Assembly: GCA_029262055.1 (NCBI GenBank)
Contig: JAJDAD010000062.1
Coordinates: 1 to 64,000, forward strand
DNA length: 64,000 nucleotides
From: Candidatus Zhuqueibacterota bacterium
Lineage (GTDB): Bacteria; Zhuqueibacterota; Zhuqueibacteria; Oceanimicrobiales; Oceanimicrobiaceae
Direction of reading: 5' to 3'
In this document: piece after piece, positions 28,032 through 37,255 of the stretch
How the letters are laid out: the number at the start of each line of letters is the position of its first letter
How positions within the stretch are numbered: the first letter of the stretch is position 1
Position numbers and translations under genes: made by a program
The notes under the pieces: generated by a model
Databases searched by the model: none
What the model was told of the DNA's origin: nothing
Seen by the model: the letters and a program-made list of their open reading frames with translations, nothing else

Positions 28032-29030
28032 ATGCTGCATGTTTTGAATGGCGATTCCCTGGCTGACATTTTTCAGAAAACCGGCCTGGCAGGCGATATT
28101 TTACCGTGGCGCGAAGCGATCGCGGTGGGTCCAAACCCGGCCTGCTCAGCGCCCGGCGAACGCCTGGAAATCAGGGCGCAACACCTGACCCAGGCATACG
28201 GCAAGGACCTGGAGACCGTGCGCGAGAGCCTTGCGGCTCAGGAAAGCCGTCTGACTTCCCTGGAGGAAGATGACGAGATAGTATTGTGGTTTGACCACGA
28301 TCTCTTCTGCCAGGCAAACTTGCTTTTCGTATTCAACACCCTGGATAGTGAACGCCCGGAAGAAACAAAGGTGTCACTGGTCTGTCCCACTGAGATCTCC
28401 GCGGACGGGAAGTTCCATGGCCTGGCCTCCAAAACATCCGAAGAAATCCGGACGCTCTTCGGAAAACGCGAAGCTATTGCGGATGAAGGCTTCAGTTTAG
28501 TCAGCCAGGCCTGGCAGATGTTTACCGATGGGAGCCCACAGCCACTCCAGACGTTGCTTTCTGATTGTTCGTACGCCATGCCTGCGATGAACAACGCTTT
28601 ACAGGCTCACCTGGAGAGACTGCCTTCGACCAAGAACGGGCTGGGCCGAATCCAGGGCCTGCTGCTCGACTTCATTGCCGGCGGAGTCGATGAGTTCACT
28701 CCGCTCTTCCACCTGACAGACGAAATTGTGCCGCTTTATGGTTTTGGCGACCATCAAATCTGGAATGAATTGCTTTACCTGAGCCGCTTACTCAATCCGT
28801 TGGTAACGATTCACAATGTCAAAATCCGCGGCGCCGGACTACCAAATCCGGACCAACTTGAGGCAGCATATTTCAGGCTCACAGATCAGGGCAGGGCAGT
28901 CTGCGTGGGAAACAGCGATATGCTCAACATCAACCGCATAGATTACTGGATCGGCGGCGTCCACCTAAACGACGAAAATCCGCTTTGGCGTTGGGATGAT
29001 GAACAGGACAATGTGATTCTCGACGAATAG
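28032..29030 (+). CDS. DUF1835 domain protein
   Basis: The N-terminus LHVLNGDSLADIFQKTGLAG followed by LPWREAIAVGP is the DUF1835 signature. The middle contains DEIVLWFDHDLFCQANLLF, also conserved. The C-terminal part (DPQDQ-like helices and FRLTDQGRAV) resembles the DUF3658-type extension. There are no membrane segments. No biochemical function is established for the family to my knowledge. It is tightly linked to the cupin gene (3 bases). Confidence 0.82.
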   Translation: MLHVLNGDSLADIFQKTGLAGDILPWREAIAVGPNPACSAPGERLEIRAQHLTQAYGKDLETVRESLAAQESRLTSLEEDDEIVLWFDHDLFCQANLLFVFNTLDSERPEETKVSLVCPTEISADGKFHGLASKTSEEIRTLFGKREAIADEGFSLVSQAWQMFTDGSPQPLQTLLSDCSYAMPAMNNALQAHLERLPSTKNGLGRIQGLLLDFIAGGVDEFTPLFHLTDEIVPLYGFGDHQIWNELLYLSRLLNPLVTIHNVKIRGAGLPNPDQLEAAYFRLTDQGRAVCVGNSDMLNINRIDYWIGGVHLNDENPLWRWDDEQDNVILDE

Positions 29031-29228
29031 ACGCCGGCACAGTTTTCACATTCTTGTAACATCCCGGAAAAGATGCTCACCCGTTTCTGCAGAATCCGCC
29101 CAAATCAAGTAGACTAACGTAGTTTAGAATCAACGAACCAGGACGATATTAATAATGTTTTTCGTCCGGTCGTTTTTCATTCTGCCGAAGATGCAAGCGA
29201 ATCCATAGCAAAGAAACTGGAGAGTTAG

Positions 29229-29807
29229 ATGAATCAGGAAACCGTTACAATTGTCTCAGGCCTGCCGCGTTCCGGCACCTCGATGATGATGAAGATGCTT
29301 GAAGCAGGTGGGATTGCACCCTTGGTCGACAATATTCGCACCGCGGATGAGGACAATCCCAAGGGCTATTACGAGTTAGAAAAAGTCAAGCAACTGGACA
29401 AGAGTGATGACAAAGCCTGGATTGCCGAGGCGCAAGGCAAGGTGGTTAAGATCATCTCCCAGCTTCTAAAAGACTTGCCGAACAACCAAACCTACAAGAT
29501 CCTGTTTATGCGGCGCAAGATGGGTGAAATCCTGGCTTCACAAAAACAAATGCTTGTACGCCGTGGCCAAGCGACAGATAACATTAGCGACGAAGAACTG
29601 AGTCAGCTGTTTGCCAAACACCTGGAACAACTGGAAAGCTGGCTGGCGAGCCAACCGAACTTTGACGTACTCTACGTTCCATATAATGATGTATTAGCAG
29701 AGCCTGCGAAACATGTCGGAGAGATAAATTCTTTTCTGGGAGGTACGCTCGATACCGACGCGATGGCTGGTGTGGTAGACAAATCGCTGCACCGTCAACG
29801 GACTTGA
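29229..29807 (+). CDS. Sulfotransferase-family P-loop protein
   Basis: A 192-residue protein beginning with VTIVSGLPRSGTSMMMKML, the 5'-phosphosulfate-binding loop of PAPS-dependent sulfotransferases, followed by NPKGYYE and KILFMRRKMGEILASQKQML, where the Arg/Ser of the 3'-phosphate site would sit. It is shorter than classical sulfotransferases (250-300) but matches a compact bacterial subgroup. The acceptor is unknown. GGAG lies 8 bases ahead of the ATG. It has its own 198-bp upstream region and ends at a terminator. Confidence 0.8.
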   Translation: MNQETVTIVSGLPRSGTSMMMKMLEAGGIAPLVDNIRTADEDNPKGYYELEKVKQLDKSDDKAWIAEAQGKVVKIISQLLKDLPNNQTYKILFMRRKMGEILASQKQMLVRRGQATDNISDEELSQLFAKHLEQLESWLASQPNFDVLYVPYNDVLAEPAKHVGEINSFLGGTLDTDAMAGVVDKSLHRQRT

Positions 29808-29812
29808 TCATC

Positions 29813-29858
29813 AAAGGGCTGCCGCAAAAACCATAGCACGTTTTTGTGACAGCCCTTT
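29813..29858. terminator. Bidirectional terminator
   Basis: AAAGGGCTG pairs with CAGCCCTTT, and inside it CAAAAAC with GTTTTTG, between the convergent sulfotransferase and pntB genes. The long stem with A/T edges can serve both directions. Confidence 0.7.
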
Positions 29859-29871
29859 GCTCAGAATCTTG

Positions 29872-31245
29872 CTATCCCTTCAATACCTGCGCAATTTCCG
29901 TCACCATCTTTTTGGCATCCCCGAACAGCATCATCGTCTTTTCATCGTAGAATAGCGGATTATCCTCTCCAGCAAAGCCCACTGACAAACTGCGCTTCAC
30001 AATCATTACACTGCGCGCGTGATCAACATTGAGAATGGGCATGCCGTAAAGTGCGCTGTCCTTCTTATCGCGCGCTACCGGATTGGTGACATCGTTGGCG
30101 CCGATGACCAGAACCACATCCGTGTTCTTGAAGTCGTCATTTATAGCGTCCATTTCGAAGAGCAGGTCATAGGAGACATTCGCTTCGGCGAGTAGTACAT
30201 TCATGTGCCCGGGCATCCGACCGGCGACCGGGTGGATCGCATACTTGACATCCATGCCGCGGTCCATGAGGATCTGGGCCACTTCCTGCAAGACGTGCTG
30301 GGCCTGAGCCACGGCAAGACCGTAACCCGGGACGATGATTACCGACTGGGCGTTGTCCAGCATCACGCCTGCGTCCTGGGCCGTGTAGCGCGTGACCTGT
30401 TTTTGCTCGCCGGAGCCGCCGCTTGCCGCACCTCCGTCACTGCCGACGGCCGCAAACAGAACATTTGCCAGGGAGCGGTTCATGGCGACGCACATGATAT
30501 TTGTCAGGATAATGCCAGAAGCGCCGACCAGTGCACCGCTGATAATGAGAACATTATTCGAGATCACGAAACCGGTTGCGGCCGCAGCCAGACCTGAATA
30601 CGAATTCAGCAAGGATATAACCACTGGCATATCGGCACCGCCAATGGGAATAACCGACGTGATGCCCAGCACTCCGGCCAGGACAATGATGCCCAGCAAT
30701 AGCATCCAGTTGGTCGGATCCATGATGAGGAGTGCCCCCAGGCCAATGGCTGTCAGAATAAGCAGAGCATTGACAAATTGCTGTCCGGCAAACGTAATGG
30801 GAGCGCCCTTCATGATCCCTTGCAGTTTCGCGAAAGCCACAACACTTCCGGTCAGGGTTATGGTGCCGATCAGGACACTAACACCGATGGTGCCGAGAAC
30901 CGACCCTTCTAAATGTCCGCCCAGCTGAAAATATTCGGAGCTGGCCACCAGCGCAGAAGCAACGCCGCCAAAGCCATTAAACAAGGCGACCATCTGTGGC
31001 ATGGCAGTCATCTGTACGCGCTTCGATGCAACGGCTCCGATGGCGGCGCCCACCACCAAACCAACGATGATGTAGGTAAAATCAAGAATCTTCTGATCCA
31101 ACAGGGTGATGAGAACTGCGACTAGCATGGCAAGCATTGCCAGCAGGTTTCCGCGGCGTGCAGTCTTGGGAGAGCCTAGATTCTTCAGGCCAAAATAAAA
31201 CAGCACGGCAGAGAACAAGTATACGAGATTAGTGATAGTTGACAT
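29872..31245 (-). CDS. pntB: NAD(P) transhydrogenase subunit beta
   Basis: The membrane and NADP(H)-binding subunit of the proton-translocating transhydrogenase, which uses the proton gradient to make NADPH from NADH. The first ~270 residues carry about nine helices (including SVLIGTITLTGSVVAFAKL and the GGADMPVVISLLNSYSGLAA segment); the last ~180 form the NADP-binding domain III with IVPGYGLAVAQAQH and VLVIGANDVTNPVAR. Length 457 is standard. It is the last gene of a three-gene operon, 21 bases after pntA2. Confidence 0.96.
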   Translation of the reverse strand: MSTITNLVYLFSAVLFYFGLKNLGSPKTARRGNLLAMLAMLVAVLITLLDQKILDFTYIIVGLVVGAAIGAVASKRVQMTAMPQMVALFNGFGGVASALVASSEYFQLGGHLEGSVLGTIGVSVLIGTITLTGSVVAFAKLQGIMKGAPITFAGQQFVNALLILTAIGLGALLIMDPTNWMLLLGIIVLAGVLGITSVIPIGGADMPVVISLLNSYSGLAAAATGFVISNNVLIISGALVGASGIILTNIMCVAMNRSLANVLFAAVGSDGGAASGGSGEQKQVTRYTAQDAGVMLDNAQSVIIVPGYGLAVAQAQHVLQEVAQILMDRGMDVKYAIHPVAGRMPGHMNVLLAEANVSYDLLFEMDAINDDFKNTDVVLVIGANDVTNPVARDKKDSALYGMPILNVDHARSVMIVKRSLSVGFAGEDNPLFYDEKTMMLFGDAKKMVTEIAQVLKG

Positions 31246-31266
31246 TCTATTTAGTTTCCTTCCTCA

Positions 31267-31557
31267 CTATTTGCCTTTGTCTTTTCGGAACATTTCGAGC
31301 ATGCGATCTGTCACCATGAAGCCGCCGACAACATTGATAGTAGCAAAAATAACTGCGAATAAACCGAGCATCGTGGCCAGCCAGGCTTGGCCCGCGCCAG
31401 TGCTTAACAGCGCCCCGACCAGCGTGATTCCCGAGATGGCGTTAGAGCCGGACATGAGGGGCGTGTGCAACAGGGGTGGTACTTTCGTAATCACTTCCAT
31501 GCCGATAAATATGGCAAGGACAAAGATATAAATTGACATCAAAATTGCATCTGACAT
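31267..31557 (-). CDS. pntA2: NAD(P) transhydrogenase alpha subunit, membrane part
   Basis: A 96-residue membrane protein with three helices matching the C-terminal membrane part of the alpha subunit, made as a separate polypeptide (PntAB in Rhodospirillum-type operons). The block KVPPLLHTPLMSGSNAISGI is diagnostic. It stands between the other two subunits with 21 and 13 bases spacing. Confidence 0.95.
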   Translation of the reverse strand: MSDAILMSIYIFVLAIFIGMEVITKVPPLLHTPLMSGSNAISGITLVGALLSTGAGQAWLATMLGLFAVIFATINVVGGFMVTDRMLEMFRKDKGK

Positions 31558-31570
31558 CGAGAGTTTTCTC

Positions 31571-32722
31571 CTATTTCAGGGTCTGTTTTACCATGTCGTT
31601 GACGACCTCGCCGTTACGGGTTATAAGCATACCCTTCACGATCTCGTCGTCATAATCAATTCCGTCGTCACTACTGGTGAAAATGTATTTAAACAAAGTC
31701 GCCAAATTCTTGGAATGCATCTGGCTGGCATGTACCGGTAAAGAGCTGGCGATGTTGGCCGCACCGAAAATGGTAACACCGTATTTCTCGACCGTCTCTC
31801 CGGGTCTGGCCAATTCACAGTTGCCGCCATCCGCGACCGCCAGATCAACGATTACCGAACCCGGATGCATCAGCTTCACCATCTCTTCCGTGATCAGGAC
31901 GGGAGCAGGTTTGCCGAAGATCTGAGCAGTGGTCACCACGGCATCGACATTCGGCAGGCGCGCTGCAATCACCTCCTGTTCCTGCTTCAAGAAAGCGTCA
32001 GACTGCGCCTTTGCGTATCCCCCGGACGTTTCCACATCCTCCTGCATGGGCATGGCAATAAACCTGGCGCCAAGACTCTCTATCTGTTCCTGCACGACCG
32101 GGCGCGGATCGAAGGCCTCGACCTTCGCGCCGAGACGTTTGGCTGTTGCGATTGCTTGCAGGCCGGCCACACCGGCACCCAGAATCAAGGCCGTGACCGG
32201 TGGAATGGTGCCGGCGGCGGTCATAAGCAACGGGAAGAATTTGCCCAGGTGGTAAGCCGCAACCAGGACCGCTTTGTAACCCGCCACAGTCGACATCGAA
32301 CTCAGCACATCCATGCTCTGCGCCTTGGTGATGCGCGGTAGGTACTCCATTGCAAATGTTGTAATGTTTCTTTTCAGAAGCTTCGGAATCAGCTCCGCGT
32401 GGGTTCTGGGTGGCAGTGAACTGACAAGAATGGCAGCGTCTTTCATCAAATCGATTTCGTGCTTACCCAGGTCAGTGTTCTCGATTGGAGCCTGGAACTT
32501 AATGACAATATCCGATTCGCCATAAAGCTCTGCCGCGCCCTTGACTACGGTAGCCCCCGCACTTTCGTACTCAGAATCGAAGAAAGACGCCTCGTCGCCG
32601 GCGCCTGATTGTACCAGAACTTCGTGTTCGTCTTTGGTGAAGACCGAAATCATTGCCGGGATGACTGCGACTCGTGTCTCTCCTACTGTGATCTCTTTGG
32701 GAATTCCTATTTTCAATTTCAT
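31571..32722 (-). CDS. pntA1: NAD(P) transhydrogenase alpha subunit, NAD-binding part
   Basis: The soluble NAD(H)-binding subunit, related to alanine dehydrogenase. It begins IGIPKEITVGETRVAVIPAM, has the Rossmann loop GAGVAGLQAIATAKRLGAKV near 170-190, and ends after the domain I helices. Length 383 matches the split-alpha type. The start deserves care: GGAGG directly abuts the annotated ATG at 32722, whereas a TTG two codons later (32716) is spaced 6 bases and would give MKIGIPKE, the usual N-terminus. First gene of the pnt operon. Confidence 0.95.
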   Translation of the reverse strand: MKLKIGIPKEITVGETRVAVIPAMISVFTKDEHEVLVQSGAGDEASFFDSEYESAGATVVKGAAELYGESDIVIKFQAPIENTDLGKHEIDLMKDAAILVSSLPPRTHAELIPKLLKRNITTFAMEYLPRITKAQSMDVLSSMSTVAGYKAVLVAAYHLGKFFPLLMTAAGTIPPVTALILGAGVAGLQAIATAKRLGAKVEAFDPRPVVQEQIESLGARFIAMPMQEDVETSGGYAKAQSDAFLKQEQEVIAARLPNVDAVVTTAQIFGKPAPVLITEEMVKLMHPGSVIVDLAVADGGNCELARPGETVEKYGVTIFGAANIASSLPVHASQMHSKNLATLFKYIFTSSDDGIDYDDEIVKGMLITRNGEVVNDMVKQTLK

Positions 32723-33140
32723 CCTCCAATTTTATCTGGCAGCAAAGATCCTTAAAAACTAAGACTTTACGAACCGAAAAAAAATACGCCGCGCCCCCCA
32801 TTCTCAGACCTCAATTTTGCGCGCCGGAATATACTAAACAAGCTCCCGAAACACAACAAAAGTAAATGGCTTTTTACAAGAAAATGTCAGCTTCCGACCA
32901 ATATTCTTTCTGCCGGGAACAGTGGCAAGAGATTGTATGATCTCAAAGTCAGATGAAACGTCTCGTATGCGAAAAATCCTGCGCGCCCGTCCGGCGCTCC
33001 GGCACGACAAATGGAACCCTTTCCCGGTGAAAGTAGCTGCTGCAATGCCGGCGGTTTTGCGGTGCGGAGGTCAATCAGGGTGTCCGGCAGGGCAGGCAAG
33101 ATGATTGGGGGTTGAGGAATTCGCCCGTCTCAGGTTGGGG
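32723..33140. other. Upstream region of pnt operon
   Basis: A 418-bp gap between clpS and pntA1, both on the minus strand. Short ORFs in it have no recognisable features. On the minus strand, TTGTTG-17-TAGTAT (around 32830-32860) is a possible promoter for the pnt operon. Nothing else seen. Confidence 0.4.
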
Positions 33141-33428
33141 TCAACCCCTGATCTCGACAACCAGCTGGATTTCACGCAGGACGCCGGCGACGCGGTGGCA
33201 CTCGGCAAAATCACCGCTGAACGCGACAGCCTTGCCGGTGTTGTGGGCTTCAAGCGTAATGCGCGTCGCCTCAATAAGCGTGCAAGCCGTTGCTTTCTGC
33301 ACCTGAATAATGACATCGTCGAAGGAATGAATATCGTCATTAAAAAGGATGACGCGCCACGGCTCCGTGATTTTTGGCGCATTGTCCGCCTGCTGCTCCT
33401 TTTGCGGAATTGTGCTTGTGTCAGACAT
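33141..33428 (-). CDS. clpS: ATP-dependent Clp protease adaptor ClpS
   Basis: The adaptor that delivers N-degron substrates to ClpAP. WRVILFNDDIHSFDDVI carries the conserved NDD pocket residues, and ATRITLEAHNTGKAV is the second family block. The ORF track starts 15 codons early; the ATG at 33428 gives a 95-residue protein with the usual disordered N-terminal extension. It overlaps the end of mutY by 8 bases, so the two are co-transcribed. No clpA is present in the window. Confidence 0.92.
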   Translation of the reverse strand: MSDTSTIPQKEQQADNAPKITEPWRVILFNDDIHSFDDVIIQVQKATACTLIEATRITLEAHNTGKAVAFSGDFAECHRVAGVLREIQLVVEIRG

Positions 33429-34509
33429 CAGGATTGGCCAGTGTCTCCAGGATTTTTTGATTAGATCTGGCAAAGGCGAGACGCTCGGCTTCCGCCGCTG
33501 TCACCCACCTGACCACGACGTGTTCTGGCGGGCGCGCTTGCTCAGACAAAAACGTGCACTGAAAGGCATACAGCGTGATCTTGAAATGCGTGTAACCATG
33601 CTGTATGACGGCTAGCTGCTCCTGCACACGAACCGCGATCTTGAACTTCTCTTCGATTTTTCTCTTTGCGCAGGTCTGTGCGGTTTCGCCGGGCCTTCGC
33701 TCCCCGCCAGGAAATTCCCACAGACCGCCAAGCAGACCTCGGGCGGGCCGGCGGTGGACGAGGAACCGGCCGGCGCGCCAAACTACGCCCACCACAATGT
33801 CGTGGTGCGGTCGCTCTTTTTTCTTCACCTTCGGCGGCAACACAGCCGGGTCAGGCAAAGTCAGGTGGGCCTTGCACACAGCTTGCGCCGGGCATCGACG
33901 GCATTGCGGTGCCACGGGCGTACAGATTAGCGCCCCAAGCTCCATCAGGGCCTGATTGTAGTCACCGGCCCGTTCTTGCGGCAAAAGTTCGTCGGCAGCG
34001 TTGCCGTAGATCGCTTTCGCGCCTTTCTCAGAATAAGGCAAGTTGATTCCGAGGAGGCGTGCCAGCACACGAACGACATTTCCGTCGACCACTGCGCAGG
34101 CCTCGTCATAGGCTATGCTGGCGACCGCTGCAGCGGTGTACGGCCCAATCCCGGGTATATCGAGAAGCCCGCGGTACGTGTCCGGCAGTAAACCATCACG
34201 GTCTTGCACAATGGCCCTGGCGGCTCCATGCAGATTGCGCGCCCGTGCATAATATCCAAGCCCTTCCCACAGTTTTAGGACATCATCCAGTGACGCCTGT
34301 GCCAGCGTGGCTAAATCTGGGAACCTTTTAAGAAAGCGGTGGTAATATGGTATCACTATCCTGACCTGAGTTTGCTGCAGCATAATCTCAGAAACCCAGA
34401 TCGCGTAAGGGTCGCGGTTGTTTCGCCAGGGCAGGTCGCGTTTGTGACGGGAATACCACTGCAAGAGCCTTTCAGAAAATACAGATATTAACTTTGGTTC
34501 GAAATTCAT
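33421..34509 (-). CDS. mutY: A/G-specific adenine glycosylase
   Basis: Removes adenine mispaired with 8-oxoguanine. Recognisable parts in order: WVSEIMLQQTQV with the catalytic Glu, the helix-hairpin-helix LLDIPGIGPYTAAAVASIAY with the downstream catalytic Asp in AVVDGNVVRVLARL, the [4Fe-4S] cluster CTPVAPQCRRCPAQAVC (C-x6-C-x2-C-x5-C), and a C-terminal NUDIX-like domain (GLLGGLWEFPGGERRPGET) that recognises 8-oxoG. Length 362 is normal. clpS follows with an 8-base overlap. Confidence 0.95.
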   Translation of the reverse strand: MNFEPKLISVFSERLLQWYSRHKRDLPWRNNRDPYAIWVSEIMLQQTQVRIVIPYYHRFLKRFPDLATLAQASLDDVLKLWEGLGYYARARNLHGAARAIVQDRDGLLPDTYRGLLDIPGIGPYTAAAVASIAYDEACAVVDGNVVRVLARLLGINLPYSEKGAKAIYGNAADELLPQERAGDYNQALMELGALICTPVAPQCRRCPAQAVCKAHLTLPDPAVLPPKVKKKERPHHDIVVGVVWRAGRFLVHRRPARGLLGGLWEFPGGERRPGETAQTCAKRKIEEKFKIAVRVQEQLAVIQHGYTHFKITLYAFQCTFLSEQARPPEHVVVRWVTAAEAERLAFARSNQKILETLANPDV

Positions 34510-34516
34510 CCTTTGC

Positions 34517-34544
34517 TTGATTCTTTTTTGAATCTTAGTAGATT
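34517..34544 (+). promoter_or_regulatory. Possible greA promoter
   Basis: TTGATT at 34517-34522 and TAGATT at 34539-34544 are spaced 16 bases in an AT-rich stretch; TTGCTT-17-TAGTAG four bases upstream is an alternative. TTTAGGAG at 34574-34581 is the ribosome binding site. Confidence 0.3.
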
Positions 34545-34587
34545 ACTACTGCAATTTATTAAGGAACATGAGGTTTAGGAGCATTTT

Positions 34588-35064
34588 ATGAAACAGTACT
34601 ATTTTACCGAGGTCGGCTATGAAAAGCTGCGTAAGGAAATCGACCACCTGGAAAGATATATCAAAAAAGATATAGCCAAAGAAATAGGTACTGCCCGTGA
34701 ACATGGCGACCTGCGGGAAAATGCCGAGTATGAAGCAGCCAAGGATAAGCAGGCCAACTACATGGCCAAGCTCGGACAGTTGCAGCAACGATTCGCAAAT
34801 GCCAGAATTATCCGCAAACAAGACCTGCCGGAAGACACCATAACCCTGGGCAAAAAAGTCACGATTCAAGATATGAGCTCCGGCGATGAAGAATGTTATA
34901 CGATTCTTGGCGAAGGAGAAACCGATATAGATCTGGGTATTATCAGCTATCAATCGCCCATAGCCAAAGCGCTTATCAATCACAAGCAGGATGATGAAGT
35001 CGAAGTCCAGCTTCCGCGCGGCGTAAAAAAGTACAAAGTTATTTCAGTCGATTTCTTTGAATAA
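34588..35064 (+). CDS. greA: Transcription elongation factor GreA
   Basis: Rescues backtracked RNA polymerase by stimulating transcript cleavage. The N-terminal coiled coil has the acidic tip in AREHGDLRENAEYEAAKDKQ and the C-terminal FKBP-like domain ends SYQSPIAKALINHKQDDEVE. Length 158 is exact for the family. TTTAGGAG precedes the start. It is a single gene transcribed divergently from mutY and convergently to the hypothetical gene behind it. Confidence 0.97.
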   Translation: MKQYYFTEVGYEKLRKEIDHLERYIKKDIAKEIGTAREHGDLRENAEYEAAKDKQANYMAKLGQLQQRFANARIIRKQDLPEDTITLGKKVTIQDMSSGDEECYTILGEGETDIDLGIISYQSPIAKALINHKQDDEVEVQLPRGVKKYKVISVDFFE

Positions 35065-35085
35065 ATCCATCGCCCGGGAAACAAA

Positions 35086-35658
35086 CTAGAACCCACGCTT
35101 TAGTTTTCTCTCTTTCCTTTTTCTCTTAATTCGGGACAAAGCTTGCTGCATGGCGTAGACCAGATCTGTACATGGTTCATGCAGCATTCTTTCCTCAAGG
35201 TACTTTGTTGCCGCATCACCTCCGAAATACCCGAGGATAAACACCCCTTCCCAGCGGTCGAACCAGTTGTCGCGCTCTACCAGCATGATCAAGCTGCGAT
35301 CGGAGTGCTCTTTGTAGGAATTCAAGTAGTCGTGTCGCAATTTGTAGATTTTGCGCGCAAGCAGTTTGCGGGTAAAGCCCTCTCCGGCCCGCGCATACAA
35401 TCTTTCCAACAAAACAACTGATTGGGTACTCAACCGTTGCGAGCAAACTCGCAGGATTTGTTGCTCCTGCCGCCTCCCGCGCTCATCCTCATCCCAAAAC
35501 ACGTCCAATTGTCCAAAGATTTCAGAGTAGTAATCCGTGATATTCGGAACAGGCTTTTGTTTGCGCCTGGCTCGCTGCGGGGTTGGCGGGAACATACTTC
35601 CCCATACCTCTGTTTTGTTTATTTGTCCTTTCAAGCCCTTAGCCGGAAATATAGTCAT
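35086..35658 (-). CDS. Hypothetical basic alpha-helical protein
   Basis: A 190-residue protein I do not recognise. It is predicted to be mostly helical, with one HEAT-like helical pair near the C-terminus (DRWEGVFILGYFGGDAATKYLEE) and a strongly basic end (RIKRKRKERKLKRGF). No signal peptide or membrane segment. An in-frame ATG 21 codons on (MFPPTPQRARRK) is a possible alternative start. It is the last gene of the large minus-strand cluster, about 90 bases after sfsA, and convergent to greA. Confidence 0.5.
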   Translation of the reverse strand: MTIFPAKGLKGQINKTEVWGSMFPPTPQRARRKQKPVPNITDYYSEIFGQLDVFWDEDERGRRQEQQILRVCSQRLSTQSVVLLERLYARAGEGFTRKLLARKIYKLRHDYLNSYKEHSDRSLIMLVERDNWFDRWEGVFILGYFGGDAATKYLEERMLHEPCTDLVYAMQQALSRIKRKRKERKLKRGF

Positions 35659-35751
35659 TCACCGAGAAACACGAACCAAACTGGTTTTGCTGCCCTGCGG
35701 CCACTTGATTTAGCAAGGCGACCATGAGCGTGCTTAACAAAAACAGGCATC

Positions 35752-36459
35752 TTAGTCGCTCTCCCGAGAGCCAAAATCGAGACGACCTGCGATGGTGATT
35801 TCCGGTGGTTCGAGCGCGCATCTGTAGACCACGACTTCCACACCTGCGCTGTGCGCGTGCTCTAAAGCCAGGCTATAAGCCGGATCTATGTCAGCGGCAG
35901 GCGCAAAACAATCACAATCTGAACGCCCGACCAGAAAAAGCATGACGGCCCGGTGTCCCGCTTGTCGCACCTGCTCCAGCTCGCGCAAGTGCTTGCGGCC
36001 GCGCTCGGTTACGGCATCTGGAAACTGCGCGACCCTGTTGCGCGCCAACGTCACGCTTTTCACCTCAAGAAAGCACTTTTCGGTGGGATTTTCCAGAAGA
36101 AAATCGAACCTGCAATTCTGCGCCCAGACCGGCTCAGGCTTGAGTGAGTCATATCCGGAAAACTCCGCCAGTCGGTTTTGCTTCAGCGCCTCGCGCACCA
36201 ACCGATTCGGCACCAGCGTGTTTACCAAAACCCAACTTCCTGCAACCCGCACCAGTTCCCAGGTATAGGCCAACTTCCGCTTCGGATTCGTGCTGCGCGA
36301 CAGCAAGACCTGATTGCCGGTCTGGTCCAGCCCGAGCATGCTACCCGAGTTAGCACAATGCACCGTAACACGTTCGCCTGTGTCAAGTTCTACATCCGCA
36401 AGAAAGCGTTTGTAGCGTTTGATCAGCTTGCCGGCGAGGAGAGGACTGCTCAAATACAC
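35752..36459 (-). CDS. sfsA: SfsA family DNA-binding/nuclease protein
   Basis: Belongs to the sugar fermentation stimulation family, now regarded as a nuclease-fold nucleic-acid-binding protein. Family blocks are all present: FLADVELDTGERVTVHCANSG near the start, LGLDQTGNQVLLS, and the PD-(D/E)XK-like CRFDFLLENPTEKCFLEVKS with D and ExK, then FPDAVTERGRKHLREL. Length 235 is typical. It lies 7 bases after recO on the same strand. Confidence 0.93.
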   Translation of the reverse strand: MYLSSPLLAGKLIKRYKRFLADVELDTGERVTVHCANSGSMLGLDQTGNQVLLSRSTNPKRKLAYTWELVRVAGSWVLVNTLVPNRLVREALKQNRLAEFSGYDSLKPEPVWAQNCRFDFLLENPTEKCFLEVKSVTLARNRVAQFPDAVTERGRKHLRELEQVRQAGHRAVMLFLVGRSDCDCFAPAADIDPAYSLALEHAHSAGVEVVVYRCALEPPEITIAGRLDFGSRESD

Positions 36460-36466
36460 CGGGGTC

Positions 36467-37219
36467 TCAAATCTGGGTTAGAAACGTCAGGGCCTTGAGG
36501 TCGTGCAACCCCTCGACATTGTATCGCAGAAAGTCGTGCAGGAAGTCGCCCACCCGGCACCGCGTTGTACGTTTGAAGTCAAGCTCACCGAGGCGCGTCA
36601 TATGCACAGTTTGCAGTGCGCGCAGCGCGTGGGCGGTGTCGCTGTCGAGAATGAAGCTTGTCGTCTTGTCTTCCCGGCAATTCCGGCACCTCATACCACC
36701 GGAACCAAGCTCGAACGGCGCCGGAAAAGACAAAGAGCCGCCACAGTCTATGCAGCACTGGAAGGTCGGTCTGAATCCCATCAGGTCGCTGATGTGTAGT
36801 TCGAAGGCGTAAAACGTGTTCATTTCATCGCCGGTGCCGGCATCAAGGCCGGTCAAGGCCGTCAGCAACAGCCTGAACAAAAGCGGATTTGCTTCCTGGC
36901 CGACTTCCAGGCGATTCAACAATTCGCACAGGGCCAGGGCGACGGCGGTGCGTTTCAGGTCCGCTCTGATGTTTGCAAAAGAGTGCTGGATTTCGGCCTG
37001 GCTCAGGAACTGGATGTCCCTGCCCTCCTTCTCATAGATCAGCGTCGAAATGTGATTCAGTACTTCCAACGTCCCTCCAAATCTGCTGCGATTGCTTCGC
37101 GCCCCCTTTGCCATCACAGTCATCTTGCCGGAAGACCTGGTATAAAACGTGAGGATCTTGCTGGTTTCGCTGTGGTCGAGACTACGGAGGATGACAGCAT
37201 CAGTTTTTTGCAGAGGCAT
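36467..37219 (-). CDS. recO: DNA repair protein RecO
   Basis: Mediates RecA loading in the RecFOR gap-repair pathway by annealing DNA and displacing SSB. The N-terminal OB fold (TDAVILRSLDHSETSKILTF) is followed by a helical domain and a zinc ribbon with CCIDCGG and GGMRCRNC. Length 250 is normal. It sits between a membrane protein gene (36 bases upstream) and sfsA (7 bases downstream). Confidence 0.94.
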   Translation of the reverse strand: MPLQKTDAVILRSLDHSETSKILTFYTRSSGKMTVMAKGARSNRSRFGGTLEVLNHISTLIYEKEGRDIQFLSQAEIQHSFANIRADLKRTAVALALCELLNRLEVGQEANPLLFRLLLTALTGLDAGTGDEMNTFYAFELHISDLMGFRPTFQCCIDCGGSLSFPAPFELGSGGMRCRNCREDKTTSFILDSDTAHALRALQTVHMTRLGELDFKRTTRCRVGDFLHDFLRYNVEGLHDLKALTFLTQI

Positions 37220-37255
37220 ACGTCAATGCTCAAAAGGACTTAAAAAAGGGACCGG

